Shown here: positions 8,520-17,258 of the stretch, piece by piece
How the letters are laid out: each line of letters starts with the position of its first letter
Numbering within the stretch: the first letter of the stretch is position 1
Assembly: GCF_902506455.1 (NCBI RefSeq)
Contig: NZ_LR733844.1
Location: 249,133 to 313,132, forward strand
Length of the DNA stretch: 64,000 nucleotides
From: Sphingomonas sp. 8AM
GTDB lineage: Bacteria; Pseudomonadota; Alphaproteobacteria; Sphingomonadales; Sphingomonadaceae
Reading direction: 5' to 3'
Translations under genes and position numbers: made by a program
Notes under the pieces: generated by a model
Told to the model about the DNA's origin: nothing
Databases searched by the model: none
What the model saw: only the letters and a program-made list of their open reading frames with translations

Positions 8520-9200
8520 ATGAACGATCCCACAACGATCCGCCGCCTGTATGGCCGGCGTCAGGGCCATACATTGCGCGCCGGGCAGGCGGCACTGGTC
8601 GAGGAACTGCTGCCACGCATCGCGGTCCCCGCCGACGGGCCGCTCGACGCCGTGCGGCTGTTTGGCAACGACCGCCCGTTGCAGGTCGAGATCGGCTTCG
8701 GCGCGGGCGAGCATCTCGCCGGGCAGGCGGCGGCCGCTCCCGGCACCGGCTTTCTCGGCTGCGAGCCCTTTCTCAATGGCGTGGTCGGCGCGCTGGCGCA
8801 TGTTCGCGACGGGGCACTCGACAACGTCCGCATCCACATGGGCGACGCGCTGGAGGTGATCGAACGACTGCCCGACGAGTCGCTCGAACGCGTTTACCTG
8901 CTGCACCCGGACCCATGGCCAAAGGCGCGCCATGCCAAGCGACGGATGATGAACCACGGCCCGCTCGACCTGATCGCCGCCAAGCTGAAGCCGGGTGCGG
9001 AGTTCCGACTCGGGACCGACGATCCCACCTATTGCCGCTGGTCGATGATGGTGATGAACCAGCGGCGCGATTTCATTTGGCAGGCGCACACCGCGCGCGA
9101 CTTCCTGAAACGTCCCGCCGACTGGCCCGAAACCCGCTACGAGCGCAAGGCGCGTCGGCAGGGCCATGAGGTCTGGTATTTCAGGTACATCCGCATATGA
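8520..9200 (+). CDS. trmB: tRNA (guanine-N7-)-methyltransferase
   Basis: A 226-residue SAM-dependent methyltransferase that makes m7G46 in the variable loop of tRNA. The SAM motif LQVEIGFGAGEHL lies near residue 58-70, with GCEPFLNGVV for the ribose hydroxyls, and the family signature HPDPWPKARHAKRRMMN near 131-147 holds the RNA-binding and catalytic residues. The segment EFRLGTDDPTY is also conserved. Length is normal. It begins 47 bp from a divergent gene, giving a short shared promoter region. Confidence 0.93.
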   Translation: MNDPTTIRRLYGRRQGHTLRAGQAALVEELLPRIAVPADGPLDAVRLFGNDRPLQVEIGFGAGEHLAGQAAAAPGTGFLGCEPFLNGVVGALAHVRDGALDNVRIHMGDALEVIERLPDESLERVYLLHPDPWPKARHAKRRMMNHGPLDLIAAKLKPGAEFRLGTDDPTYCRWSMMVMNQRRDFIWQAHTARDFLKRPADWPETRYERKARRQGHEVWYFRYIRI

Positions 9201-9290
9201 TCCTCCCCGCGGATCGTTAACGTAGCGTTAACTGTTTGCTGCAAGACGCCTTTAAGGGGTCGGCGGCTGCCGGCCGAACAGGGGAGTGAC

Positions 9291-9872
9291 ATGAAGAAGC
9301 ACCTTTTGGCTGGTCTGGCGCTTATAGGCGCCGTCTGTTCCGCTCCCGCCTCCGCCACGGTGGCGCTGGGCGATCTCGTGACCTGCGGCACGGTCAATCT
9401 CGAATGTTCCAACGGCGACGCGATCGTCAACGGTAACGTCGAATTCGGAATTGGAAACGACGACTTCGGCACGCTGTTTCTTGCCGACTTCTCTGCGGGG
9501 TTGCTGACCGTCAGCTTCGCCGACAATCCAAACGTGGGGGGCGGGATCGAGCTTCCAGAGCCGTTCGCATTGATCTTCACCAACGAGACCAATCCTTTCA
9601 CCTTCGCGGTGCTGGGTGACGTCTTTGGCGTGAAGGGGCTGGACGCCAGCAGCCTCAGCCTCGACGGTGGTTTTCTGACGATCAATCTGTCGAACACCAC
9701 ATTCAATCCCGGCAGCTCGTTGCAGGTAAAGTTCGACGGCACCGTCACGCCGCCGCCGACCGGCGCGGTGCCCGAGCCGGCGACCTGGGCGATGATGATC
9801 CTCGGCTTCGCGCTGGTAGGCTTCGCACTGCGTCGCCGCCCCTCGGCGACGATGCAGCCGCGGCTCGCCTGA
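9291..9872 (+). CDS. PEP-CTERM sorting-domain protein
   Basis: A 193-residue exported protein. It has an N-terminal signal peptide (MKKHLLAGLALIGAV...ASA) and a C-terminal PEP-CTERM tripartite signal: VPEPATW, a hydrophobic helix (MMILGFALVGFALRR) and an arginine-rich end. Proteins with this tail are delivered to the cell envelope by an exosortase, which is not in this window. The middle, with the cysteine pair TCGTVNLEC, matches no family I recognise. RBS GGGGAG lies 7 bp before the ATG. A strong hairpin follows the stop. Confidence 0.85.
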   Translation: MKKHLLAGLALIGAVCSAPASATVALGDLVTCGTVNLECSNGDAIVNGNVEFGIGNDDFGTLFLADFSAGLLTVSFADNPNVGGGIELPEPFALIFTNETNPFTFAVLGDVFGVKGLDASSLSLDGGFLTINLSNTTFNPGSSLQVKFDGTVTPPPTGAVPEPATWAMMILGFALVGFALRRRPSATMQPRLA

Positions 9873-9880
9873 TAATTGCA

Positions 9881-9914
9881 AGGCGGTACCGGCTGTTGCC
9901 AGCCGCTACCGCCT
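9881..9914 (+). terminator. Hairpin terminator after the PEP-CTERM gene
   Basis: An inverted repeat with 13 of 14 positions paired (AGGCGGTA / TACCGCCT outer arms, GGCTG / CAGCC inner arms) and loop TTGC begins 9 bp after the stop. Only a weak T-rich tail (TTGT) follows. Confidence 0.6.
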
Positions 9915-10004
9915 TGTCGATCCCTGTCCGGCATCTGTCCTGTTTGTAACGGGACAACCCGCGGGGCGTGCCTATCTTCCTTCTCTCTACCAAGGAGAGA
10001 AGAG

Positions 10005-10211
10005 ATGCGTTCCGTTCTTATCGTCGCGATCGCCGCTACGGTTCTCGCGGCTTCGCCCGCATCGGCCAAGGGGTGTCTGCGCGGCGCCGCCGCCGGCGGT
10101 CTCGCGGGGCATATGGTCGGCAAGGGACATGGCGTCATGGGGGCCGCGGCCGGCTGTGCGGTGGCCCACCATCATTATGCGAAGAAGGCTGCCGCCGCGC
10201 GCAAGCATTGA
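10005..10211 (+). CDS. Small glycine/alanine-rich exported protein
   Basis: A 68-residue protein: a signal peptide (MRSVLIVAIAATVLAASPASA) followed by a short glycine-rich hydrophobic segment (GAAAGGLAGHMVGKGHGVMGAAAGC) and a His/Lys-rich tail. The glycine-zipper-like repeat resembles small 'glycine zipper 2TM' envelope proteins. RBS AAGGAGA fits the ATG at 10005. Function unknown; small basic envelope peptide is the most I can say. Confidence 0.65.
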   Translation: MRSVLIVAIAATVLAASPASAKGCLRGAAAGGLAGHMVGKGHGVMGAAAGCAVAHHHYAKKAAAARKH

Positions 10212-10231
10212 CGCGCGGCTGCGGGCGGGGC

Positions 10232-10693
10232 TCAGCTCCGCCCGCTTAGCAGCGCGAGCAGCAAGGTCAGCGCGCCGAGTCCACCCGACAGCGTCAATCG
10301 TAACTGCCGCCACGCCGGCACGCTCCGTAAAAGCGGCCCGATTTCGCGATCCCCGAGCGGGCTGGAGAGCAACGCGAGTGCCAGCATCATCAACCCGGCC
10401 GCTGGGGGCGTCGCGCCACCGATGACGAGCAGCAACGCCGCCCAGCCGACGAGACTTGGCGCGACCGCCAGCAGATACGGCCACCAGCGTCCGTCGCTGC
10501 GCAGCAAGGCCTGCATCCACCACAATCCGCCCAGAAATGACAGGATCAGTGCGGCGTAACCGCCGCCGACGATCGCCGCCGCCCCACGTGTTTCCGGCTC
10601 GATCAGCGCCAGCATGACGCAGGCGATCTGCGGCAACAGCCCCGCTGCACCGAGCGCAACCGGCGGCGTGCGGACCTGCGGCGGCGACGTCAT
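10232..10693 (-). CDS. DUF3429 family inner-membrane protein
   Basis: A 153-residue integral membrane protein with about five hydrophobic segments: near 11-29 (PVALGAAGLLPQIACVML), 39-60 (IVGGGYAALILSFLGGLWWM), 72-90, 95-110 and 130-150. The GYAALILSFLGGLWW segment is characteristic of the DUF3429 family, whose role is unknown. It ends within a GC-rich hairpin (10221-10245). It lies 3 bp downstream of the PEBP-family gene on the same strand, so the two are likely co-transcribed. Confidence 0.75.
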   Translation of the reverse strand: MTSPPQVRTPPVALGAAGLLPQIACVMLALIEPETRGAAAIVGGGYAALILSFLGGLWWMQALLRSDGRWWPYLLAVAPSLVGWAALLLVIGGATPPAAGLMMLALALLSSPLGDREIGPLLRSVPAWRQLRLTLSGGLGALTLLLALLSGRS

Positions 10694-10696
10694 CGC

Positions 10697-11320
10697 TCAG
10701 GCGACCTCTGGTGACGCCGTGACGGGGCCCACTGATGCTTCCTCGCCGCGCGAATAGGTGCCGACGAGCATTCCCGCGGCGATGACATGCCCGCGGATCG
10801 CCTCCAGCAGTTCGGTTCGCCCGGGATTGATGTCGAGCTCCGCGGCGCTGTCGAGCGCGAAGAGCTGGAAGACGTAATCATGGCTGCCGTGCCCGGTCGG
10901 GGGATCGGGCGGCAGCCAGCCCTCCTGACTGTAGCTGTTGCGCCCGACATCCGACCCGTCGTCCGCACCACGCCCGTCCGGCGCGACCGCGCCTTCCGGA
11001 AGTGATCCGTCCTCGGGCGGCAGGTTCCACATCACCGCATGAACCAGCGGGTTGGGGGCAGGGGCGTCGGGGTCCTCGACCAGCAACGCCAGCGCCGCGG
11101 TGCCCGCCGGCACGCCGCGCCACGTCAGCGGCGGCGACACCCCCTCGCCATCGGCAGTGAAGCGCTCCGGCAGGCGCGCGCCATCGGCGAAGGCGAGGCT
11201 GGACAGTTCCAACCGGGCGTCACCGGTGACGATGCCGTCCTGCACGATCGCCAGCTTGGCATGCCCGGCGCGGACATTGTGCATCAGGCTGCCCAGCCAG
11301 TGCGGTACGTGTTCGAGCAT
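10697..11320 (-). CDS. YbhB/YbcL (PEBP) family Raf-kinase-inhibitor-like protein
   Basis: A 207-residue phosphatidylethanolamine-binding-protein fold. The family motifs are visible: GEGVSPPLTWRGVPAG, LALLVEDPDAP (the DPDxP ligand loop), HAVMWNLPP and PPTGHGSHDYVFQLFALD (GxH motif). Bacterial members are cytoplasmic or periplasmic proteins of unclear role. Compared with E. coli YbhB it has an extra N-terminal ~35 residues beginning MLEHVPHWLGSLMHNVRAG, which is common in alphaproteobacterial members. It is 12 bp downstream of katE and transcribed in the same direction, so it may share the catalase transcript. Confidence 0.88.
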   Translation of the reverse strand: MLEHVPHWLGSLMHNVRAGHAKLAIVQDGIVTGDARLELSSLAFADGARLPERFTADGEGVSPPLTWRGVPAGTAALALLVEDPDAPAPNPLVHAVMWNLPPEDGSLPEGAVAPDGRGADDGSDVGRNSYSQEGWLPPDPPTGHGSHDYVFQLFALDSAAELDINPGRTELLEAIRGHVIAAGMLVGTYSRGEEASVGPVTASPEVA

Positions 11321-11332
11321 CGCCCTTCTCCC

Positions 11333-13417
11333 TCAGGCCAGCGTGCGGACGTTGGGCTCGCGATCCCAATAACGCTGCTTGGCGGCATCGACGAACGCCT
11401 CCAGATCGGTCACCCCGGCATCGGGCTCGACCCCGGCCTTGTCGAGCAACGGCTTGGCCGCGTCGTTATGCCCGATCGCCTTAAGGTGCCCGAAGGCATC
11501 CATCACCCATTGCACCGCCGCGCCTTCCTTGACGAGCTTGGCGCACGCGGCTTCGGACAGGATCACCGCGCAGGCGTCGACCGTCACCGATGGCTGGCCG
11601 AACAATTGCGCATCGGCGGCGACGCTGGTGCCGTCGGACAGCGGCACCGCGCCGACCTTGGGCGCGATCGTCAGTGGGGTGCCACCCGCCGCCTTGACCG
11701 CGGCGACGGTCGACTCGAACTCCTCGCGATCGGTACCGTCGGCGAACAGGATGCCGACCGTGCGCCCTTCCAGCGTATGCTTCTCCATGGGCCCGCGCAC
11801 GATGCGCAGCGCCGGCGACGGTTCCATGTCGAGCACCGGCGCGCTGGTCGGCGACGCCTCGGGCAGGTCGACCGCAAGGCCGTCGGCGACGCGCTGCGCC
11901 AGTTCCTCATCGACGTTGCGCAGATTGGCGAGCTGCGCGACGCGGATGTGCGGGATCGATACCTTGCTCAGCTCGAAGACGAAGGCCGAGGCGATATGCG
12001 CCTGTTCGGCCTTGTCCATCGAGCGCCAGAACAACCGCGCCTGCGAATAATGGTCGGCGAAACTTTCGGCGCGGATGCGCAGCTTTTGCCCGCTCTCCTC
12101 GGCGGGAAAGCTCTTGAAGCCGTTCGGGTCCTCGCGCGGCCCGCCGGGCTCACCGGCCAGATGCAGGCTGTTCGGCTCGTAATTCGCGCGGCCTTTGGGC
12201 ACTTGCATCTGCATATGCCCGTCGCGCTGCATGTTCAGGAACGGGCAGCCCGCCGCATCGGCGCGGCCCTTCGCCTGGTTGATCGGCAACTGGTGCCAGT
12301 TGGTCGACCCCAGCCGCTTGATCTGCGTATCCTGATAGCTGAACAGCCGCCCCTGCAGCAGCGGATCGTTCGAATGGTCGATCCCCGGCACCATATGGCT
12401 GGGGCAAAAGGCGACCTGCTCGGTCTCGGCAAAGAAATTATCCGGATAGCGGTCGAGCACCATCTTGCCGACGATGCGCACCGGCAGCACCTCCTCGGGG
12501 ATGATCTTGGTCGCGTCGAGCACGTCATAAGGCTGACTGTTCGCGAATTCCTCGTCGAACAATTGCACGCCCAGATCCCATTCGGGATAGTCGCCGCGGT
12601 TGATCCGCTCGAACAGGTCTCGGCGCTGGAAGTCGGGGTCGGCGCCCGCGATCTTGACCGTTTCGTCCCAGATCGTCGAGGCGAGCCCGGCGCGCGGCTT
12701 CCAGTGGAATTTGACGAAGGTGCTCTTCCCCTCGGCATTGACGAAGCGGAAGGTGTGGATGCCGAAGCCCTCCATCGTCGCGAAGCTGCGCGGCAACGTA
12801 CGATCGGACATCGCCCACATGATCATATGGGTCGCCTCGGGCATCAGCGAGATGAAGTCCCAGAAGGTGTCGTGCGCGGTCGCCGCCTGCGGATAGCCGC
12901 GATCGGCCTCCATCTTGGCGGCGTGGATCAGGTCGGGGAACTTCATCGCGTCCTGGATGAAGAACACCGGGATGTTGTTGCCGACGAGGTCCCAATTGCC
13001 CTCGCGCGTGTAGAATTTCACCGCGAAGCCGCGCACGTCGCGCGGGGTGTCGACCGACCCGGCGCCACCCGCGACGGTCGAGAAGCGCGCGAACACTTCG
13101 GTGCGCTGCCCCTTCTTCTGGAACAGGTCGGCGCGGGTGATGTCGGCCAGCGAGTCGGTGCATTCGAAATAGCCGTGCGCGGCCGAACCACGCGCATGGA
13201 CGATCCGCTCCGGGATGCGCTCATGGTCGAAGTGGTTCATCTTCTCGCGATAGACTTCGTCCTCCAGCAGCACCGGGCCGCGCGGCCCGACCTTCAGCTG
13301 GTTCTGGTTATCCGAAACAGGTGTCCCGTGATTGGTGGTCAGCACCGGGTGATCGGCGTCGGTCGTCTGATGCGTCTCACCGCCGTTGCCGGCCGGGCGG
13401 GTTTTGATGTCGGTCAT
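11333..13417 (-). CDS. katE: Large-subunit (clade II, HPII-type) catalase
   Basis: A 694-residue monofunctional heme catalase that dismutates hydrogen peroxide. The distal His74 ([12 protein letters not shown]), the Asn147/148 pair ([19 protein letters not shown]) and the heme-ligand Tyr in the [14 protein letters not shown] segment (about residue 360) are all present. The last ~150 residues ([29 protein letters not shown] onwards) form the DJ-1/flavodoxin-like domain that marks the large-subunit clade. No signal peptide, so cytoplasmic. It is divergent from the CBS-like/chemoreceptor gene at 13570 and heads a same-strand run with the PEBP and DUF3429 genes. The opposite strand carries an 844-codon open frame that is only a codon-bias shadow. 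Confidence 0.95.
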   Translation of the reverse strand: MTDIKTRPAGNGGETHQTTDADHPVLTTNHGTPVSDNQNQLKVGPRGPVLLEDEVYREKMNHFDHERIPERIVHARGSAAHGYFECTDSLADITRADLFQKKGQRTEVFARFSTVAGGAGSVDTPRDVRGFAVKFYTREGNWDLVGNNIPVFFIQDAMKFPDLIHAAKMEADRGYPQAATAHDTFWDFISLMPEATHMIMWAMSDRTLPRSFATMEGFGIHTFRFVNAEGKSTFVKFHWKPRAGLASTIWDETVKIAGADPDFQRRDLFERINRGDYPEWDLGVQLFDEEFANSQPYDVLDATKIIPEEVLPVRIVGKMVLDRYPDNFFAETEQVAFCPSHMVPGIDHSNDPLLQGRLFSYQDTQIKRLGSTNWHQLPINQAKGRADAAGCPFLNMQRDGHMQMQVPKGRANYEPNSLHLAGEPGGPREDPNGFKSFPAEESGQKLRIRAESFADHYSQARLFWRSMDKAEQAHIASAFVFELSKVSIPHIRVAQLANLRNVDEELAQRVADGLAVDLPEASPTSAPVLDMEPSPALRIVRGPMEKHTLEGRTVGILFADGTDREEFESTVAAVKAAGGTPLTIAPKVGAVPLSDGTSVAADAQLFGQPSVTVDACAVILSEAACAKLVKEGAAVQWVMDAFGHLKAIGHNDAAKPLLDKAGVEPDAGVTDLEAFVDAAKQRYWDREPNVRTLA

Positions 13418-13569
13418 GGACGATCCTCGTTCGTCCCGCGCGCAAGGGCGGCGGGCTTGTCATGGATCAAAGGAACGAGGGGCGTCGGGGTTCCTTCCCG
13501 CCACCGGTTTCACCAAACCGTCATCTGCGGGAAAGGCGGCGTTTACTATCGTCGGTTAAGCCTTCCGGT

Positions 13570-14895
13570 ATGATGATGGCTCTCAGCATCCCGCCGATGG
13601 TATCGGTGTCCGTGGCTGGCCTTGATATGGTCGAGGCCCATTGGGCGACCGATACCAGCAAGCTGCCGCACGACGCCGCGCTGCTCGATGCGGTCGAGCT
13701 GTTACGCGCCGCGCCGCGGGTGCGATTGATCGCAATCGTCGATGCCGACGACCGGCCGTGTGGCGCGCTGCTGGAGCGTGACCTGCGTTCCTTGCTGTTC
13801 GGTCCATTCGGTCATGCGTTGCTCAGCAATCGTGGCTTGCCGATGCACGTCGATTCCCGGATGCGCGACTGCCCCGTGATCGAGATCGGCGCACCCGCGG
13901 TCGAGGCGTTGGCCGCATGGCGCGGAGCCGAGGCGGCCGAGGGCCTGATCCTGACCCGAGGGGGGCGCTTTGCCGGCACGGTCGATCAACCGAGCTTGTT
14001 GCGCATCGCCGCCGAACGCGCCGGGCGCATCCATCTCGCCGAGCAGCGACGTGCGTTTCGGATCGAGGATGCCGCGCAACGGTTCCGGGCCGAAAAACGC
14101 GACCTGGTGCGCGGGCTTGGGGAGGTGTCGCAGGCGGTCGACGCCGCATCGCGTCGCGTCGCGCAACGCGCGGTGGCGATCCGCACACGTACCGACGACG
14201 TGGCGAGCGCCGCGGCCGGCTCGATCGTCAACCTGCAACGGATCGCCGTCAGCGCCGAGATTTTCGCGGGTGCGCTCGACTCGGTCGAGCAGCGGATGCA
14301 TGCCGCGAACATCGCCACTCAACGCGCGGTCACGCGCACCCGGGCAAGCGCAGAGCAGATCCGCGCGCTCGGCGAGGCGGCGGAGGCGATCGCCATGGTG
14401 AGTGCGCTGATCGATACCATTGCGCAGCAGACGAGAATGCTGGCGCTGAACGCCGCGATCGAATGCGCGCGCGCCGGCGACGCCGGGCTTGTCTTCACGG
14501 CGGTCGCCGGCGAGGTGAAGACGCTGGCTACCCAGACGCGTACAGCCGCGGCCGGGATTGCCGATCATGTCGCGCGGATCAGGATCGCGATCGGCGCGGT
14601 GTCCGATGATCACGAAGGCGTCGCCCGCGCGGTGGAAGCGATCGAGCAGCTGTCGGCCAGCGTGATGGCCGCGGTGCGCGAGCAGGGGATCGCCGGGCGC
14701 GCGATCGGCGAACATGTCGGCGAGGCCGGCGCCGCGACGCTGCGGATCGAGGCCGGGGTGGCGGACGTGCTGGGCAGCGCACGCGAGGCGGGCGAGGATG
14801 CACAGGTCATGCAGACGCTTCTCGAACGACTCGCCGCGATCGTTGGCTCGATGAAATGGGGTGTCAGCGCCTTCCTCACTGAACTGGAGGCATAG
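13570..14895 (+). CDS. Soluble methyl-accepting chemotaxis-type protein with N-terminal CBS-like domain
   Basis: A 441-residue protein without a signal peptide or transmembrane segments. The N-terminal ~150 residues contain two repeats like a CBS pair (VRLIAIVDADDRPCGALLERDLRSLLFGPFGHALL and AEGLILTRGGRFAGTVDQPSLLRI), a module that binds adenine nucleotides. From about residue 180 it is a long coiled coil ending in an MCP signalling domain with the hairpin-tip sequence QTRMLALNAAIECARAGDAGLVFTAVAGEVKTLA. Thus it probably reports a cytoplasmic state to a CheA-CheW array. No che gene is nearby. Three consecutive ATGs (13570, 13573, 13576) are possible starts. Confidence 0.8.
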   Translation: MMMALSIPPMVSVSVAGLDMVEAHWATDTSKLPHDAALLDAVELLRAAPRVRLIAIVDADDRPCGALLERDLRSLLFGPFGHALLSNRGLPMHVDSRMRDCPVIEIGAPAVEALAAWRGAEAAEGLILTRGGRFAGTVDQPSLLRIAAERAGRIHLAEQRRAFRIEDAAQRFRAEKRDLVRGLGEVSQAVDAASRRVAQRAVAIRTRTDDVASAAAGSIVNLQRIAVSAEIFAGALDSVEQRMHAANIATQRAVTRTRASAEQIRALGEAAEAIAMVSALIDTIAQQTRMLALNAAIECARAGDAGLVFTAVAGEVKTLATQTRTAAAGIADHVARIRIAIGAVSDDHEGVARAVEAIEQLSASVMAAVREQGIAGRAIGEHVGEAGAATLRIEAGVADVLGSAREAGEDAQVMQTLLERLAAIVGSMKWGVSAFLTELEA

Positions 14896-14898
14896 CGG

Positions 14899-17007
14899 TC
14901 AGCTTTCGGCGAGCAGCGCGCGCACCTTCGCTGCCAGCCCCTCCATCGTGAACGGCTTAGTGAGCAGCGCGACATGCGGGTCCAGCTGCCCGCTGCCGAT
15001 CACCGCATTCTCGGCATAGCCGGTGATGAACAGCACGCGCAGCGTCGGAAACCGCGCCAGCGCGGCATCGGCGACCTGTCGCCCGTTCATCTGCCCGGGC
15101 AGCCCGACGTCGGTGACGAGCAGGTCGGGGCGAATCCCGCTGTCGAGCATCCGCAGCGCGCCCGCGCCGTCACCTGCCTCCAGCACGGTATAGCCGAGCC
15201 CGTCGAGCACCTCGATCACCAGCATCCGCACCGTCGGTTCGTCGTCGACGACCAGCACCGTCGGCATGCCCTCGACCTGCTGGGCCTTATCGAGCGGCAA
15301 TGTCGCCTCGCCTTCGTCGTCGACGCTGCCATGGTGGCGCGGCAGATAGATGCACACCGTCGTGCCGTCGCCCGGCTCGCTGTAGATCCGCACCTGCCCG
15401 CCCGATTGCCGGGCGAAGCCGTAGATCATCGACAACCCCAGCCCTGTGCCCTCGCCCATCGGCTTCGTGGTGTAGAACGGATCGAAGGCGCGGGCCTGCA
15501 CTTCCGGGCTCATGCCGGTACCGGTGTCGCTGACGCACAGCGAGAGGTACTGGCCGGGCGGCAGGTCGCGCGGGCGCGCCGCGCGCTCGTCGAGCCATTT
15601 GTTCGCCGTTTCGATCGTCACACGGCCGCCATCGGGCATCGCGTCGCGCGCGTTGATGCACAGGTTGAGCAGCGCATTCTCGAGCTGGTTGGGATCGACC
15701 AGCGTGTTCCACAAGCCGCCGGCGCCCACCACCTCCAGCGTGATCGCGGGGCCGAGCGTGCGGTGGATCAGCTCCTGCATCCCCGCCACCAGCCGGTTGA
15801 CGTCGGTCGGGCGCGGGTCGAGCGTCTGACGGCGCGAGAAGGCGAGCAGCCGGTGCGTGAGCGCCGCCGCACGTCGCGCCGCGCCCTGTGCGGCCGCGAC
15901 ATAGCGGTCCAGCTCGCCGATCCGCCCCTGCGCGACTCGGACCTGCATCATCTCCAGCGCGCCAGAAATGCCGGTCAGCAGATTGTTGAAGTCATGCGCC
16001 AGCCCGCCGGTCAGCTGCCCGACCGCCTCCATCTTGTGCGCCTGACGCAGCTGCGCCTCGGCCTCCATCAACGCGGCGGTGCGCGCCTCGACCTCCTGCT
16101 CCAATCGCTCATTAAGCGTCGCCAGCTCGTGCTCGGCGCGGCGCCGCTCGACCGCGTCGCGGGTGCGCTCCGCCACCTCACGCACCAGCGCTAGCTCCTC
16201 GGGCAGCCAGTCGCGCGGCTCGGCGTGATTGAGGTAGAGGAGGGCGACGAACCCGCCCTGTTCGGTGACCGGCAAGTTGATGAACGACATCGCCGCGAGG
16301 CCCCGCAACGCCTCGGCGGTATCGCGGGTGCGATCATCCTCGCGAACGTCGGAAATAGCGACGGTGACGCCGTTCTTCAGATCCTCGATATAGCTGCCGT
16401 AGTCGCGGAAGTGCAGCACCGTGGGCAGCGCGTCGATCCCCTCGGCGCAAAAGGCGCGCTCGGTGGTGATCGTCTCGGCAACCGGATCGACGGTGCCATA
16501 GCCGGCGCGGCTGACGTCGAGCGCGTTGCCCAGCACGCGCGCCGCCGCCAGCGCCAGATCACCCGCGTCGCCGGGGTCGCGCAGCCGGTCGCCCAGTTCG
16601 ACGAGTGCCGACAGCCGCAGCTCGGCACGTTTGCGCGCGTCGATGTCGAAGCTGATCCCCGGAAGGTGCGTGACGCGCCCATCTGCATCGCGATCCACAC
16701 GCCCCTGCGCCGCGACCCAGCGCCAGCGGCCACCAGGACCGGTAATGCGATATTCTTCCTCGAAGGAGACACCCTCGTCGATGCTGCGCGCAATCGCCGC
16801 CCGCACGCGCGGCAAATCCTGCGGCGCGATGCCGTGGAAGAATTCGGCGATCGGCGCGCCCGCGGCAGCCGTGTCCGGGGCCACGCCGTACAGGCGGGCG
16901 AAACCGGCGTCCGACGTGACGCGGTCGGCGAGAATGTCCCAGTCCCAGCGACCTAGTGGCGTTGAGTCGGGCGCATGACGCGGGCTGGTGGTCGGGAGTT
17001 CGGTCAT
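14899..17007 (-). CDS. Hybrid sensor histidine kinase/response regulator (PAS-GAF-HisKA-HATPase-REC)
   Basis: About 702 residues, cytoplasmic. In order: a PAS fold with PAC tail (about 15-125, LGRWDWDILADRV to LPGISFDIDARKRAEL), a GAF domain (about 130-295), a coiled coil, the HisKA box GGLAHDFNNLLTGISGALEMM with the phospho-His, HATPase_c motifs (NLCINARDAMPDGG; DTGTGMSPEV; GEGTGLGLSMIYGFARQSGG) and a C-terminal receiver with VLVVDDEPTV and the phospho-Asp in LLVTDVGLPG. The ATG at 17007 gives a natural start before the PAS domain; an upstream in-frame ATG lies near 17090 and the frame opens to 17166. It converges on the MCP-type gene with only 3 bp between stops. Signal unknown; the PAS type is shared with many light/redox and stress kinases. 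Confidence 0.87.
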   Translation of the reverse strand: MTELPTTSPRHAPDSTPLGRWDWDILADRVTSDAGFARLYGVAPDTAAAGAPIAEFFHGIAPQDLPRVRAAIARSIDEGVSFEEEYRITGPGGRWRWVAAQGRVDRDADGRVTHLPGISFDIDARKRAELRLSALVELGDRLRDPGDAGDLALAAARVLGNALDVSRAGYGTVDPVAETITTERAFCAEGIDALPTVLHFRDYGSYIEDLKNGVTVAISDVREDDRTRDTAEALRGLAAMSFINLPVTEQGGFVALLYLNHAEPRDWLPEELALVREVAERTRDAVERRRAEHELATLNERLEQEVEARTAALMEAEAQLRQAHKMEAVGQLTGGLAHDFNNLLTGISGALEMMQVRVAQGRIGELDRYVAAAQGAARRAAALTHRLLAFSRRQTLDPRPTDVNRLVAGMQELIHRTLGPAITLEVVGAGGLWNTLVDPNQLENALLNLCINARDAMPDGGRVTIETANKWLDERAARPRDLPPGQYLSLCVSDTGTGMSPEVQARAFDPFYTTKPMGEGTGLGLSMIYGFARQSGGQVRIYSEPGDGTTVCIYLPRHHGSVDDEGEATLPLDKAQQVEGMPTVLVVDDEPTVRMLVIEVLDGLGYTVLEAGDGAGALRMLDSGIRPDLLVTDVGLPGQMNGRQVADAALARFPTLRVLFITGYAENAVIGSGQLDPHVALLTKPFTMEGLAAKVRALLAES

Positions 17008-17258
17008 GGCGGCGTTGCGAACGCGATACTTTCGCAACGGTTGCGCGCAACCCGTCAAAGGTCTCACCTTGACTTCTGTCAGCAGATTTGCCATCTGTCG
17101 CGGCATCGAGGCGTTGGCAGCGTGATCGGACCGTTTGGTCCCGGCTCCGCCTCGGTCGTTTTTCACGGGCTTCCCAAGTCACGCGGGGTGTCGATCTTCC
17201 CCGCCATTCGTGCGTCCAATCGACGTGCGGGTAGCGCCTGTATTAGGACTGTTATTCC

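Noticed and set aside
11039..13573. Open frame of 844 codons on the plus strand opposite katE
   Set aside because: It is antisense to an unmistakable catalase and has the Arg/Gln/His-rich composition of a high-GC shadow frame, without any domain.
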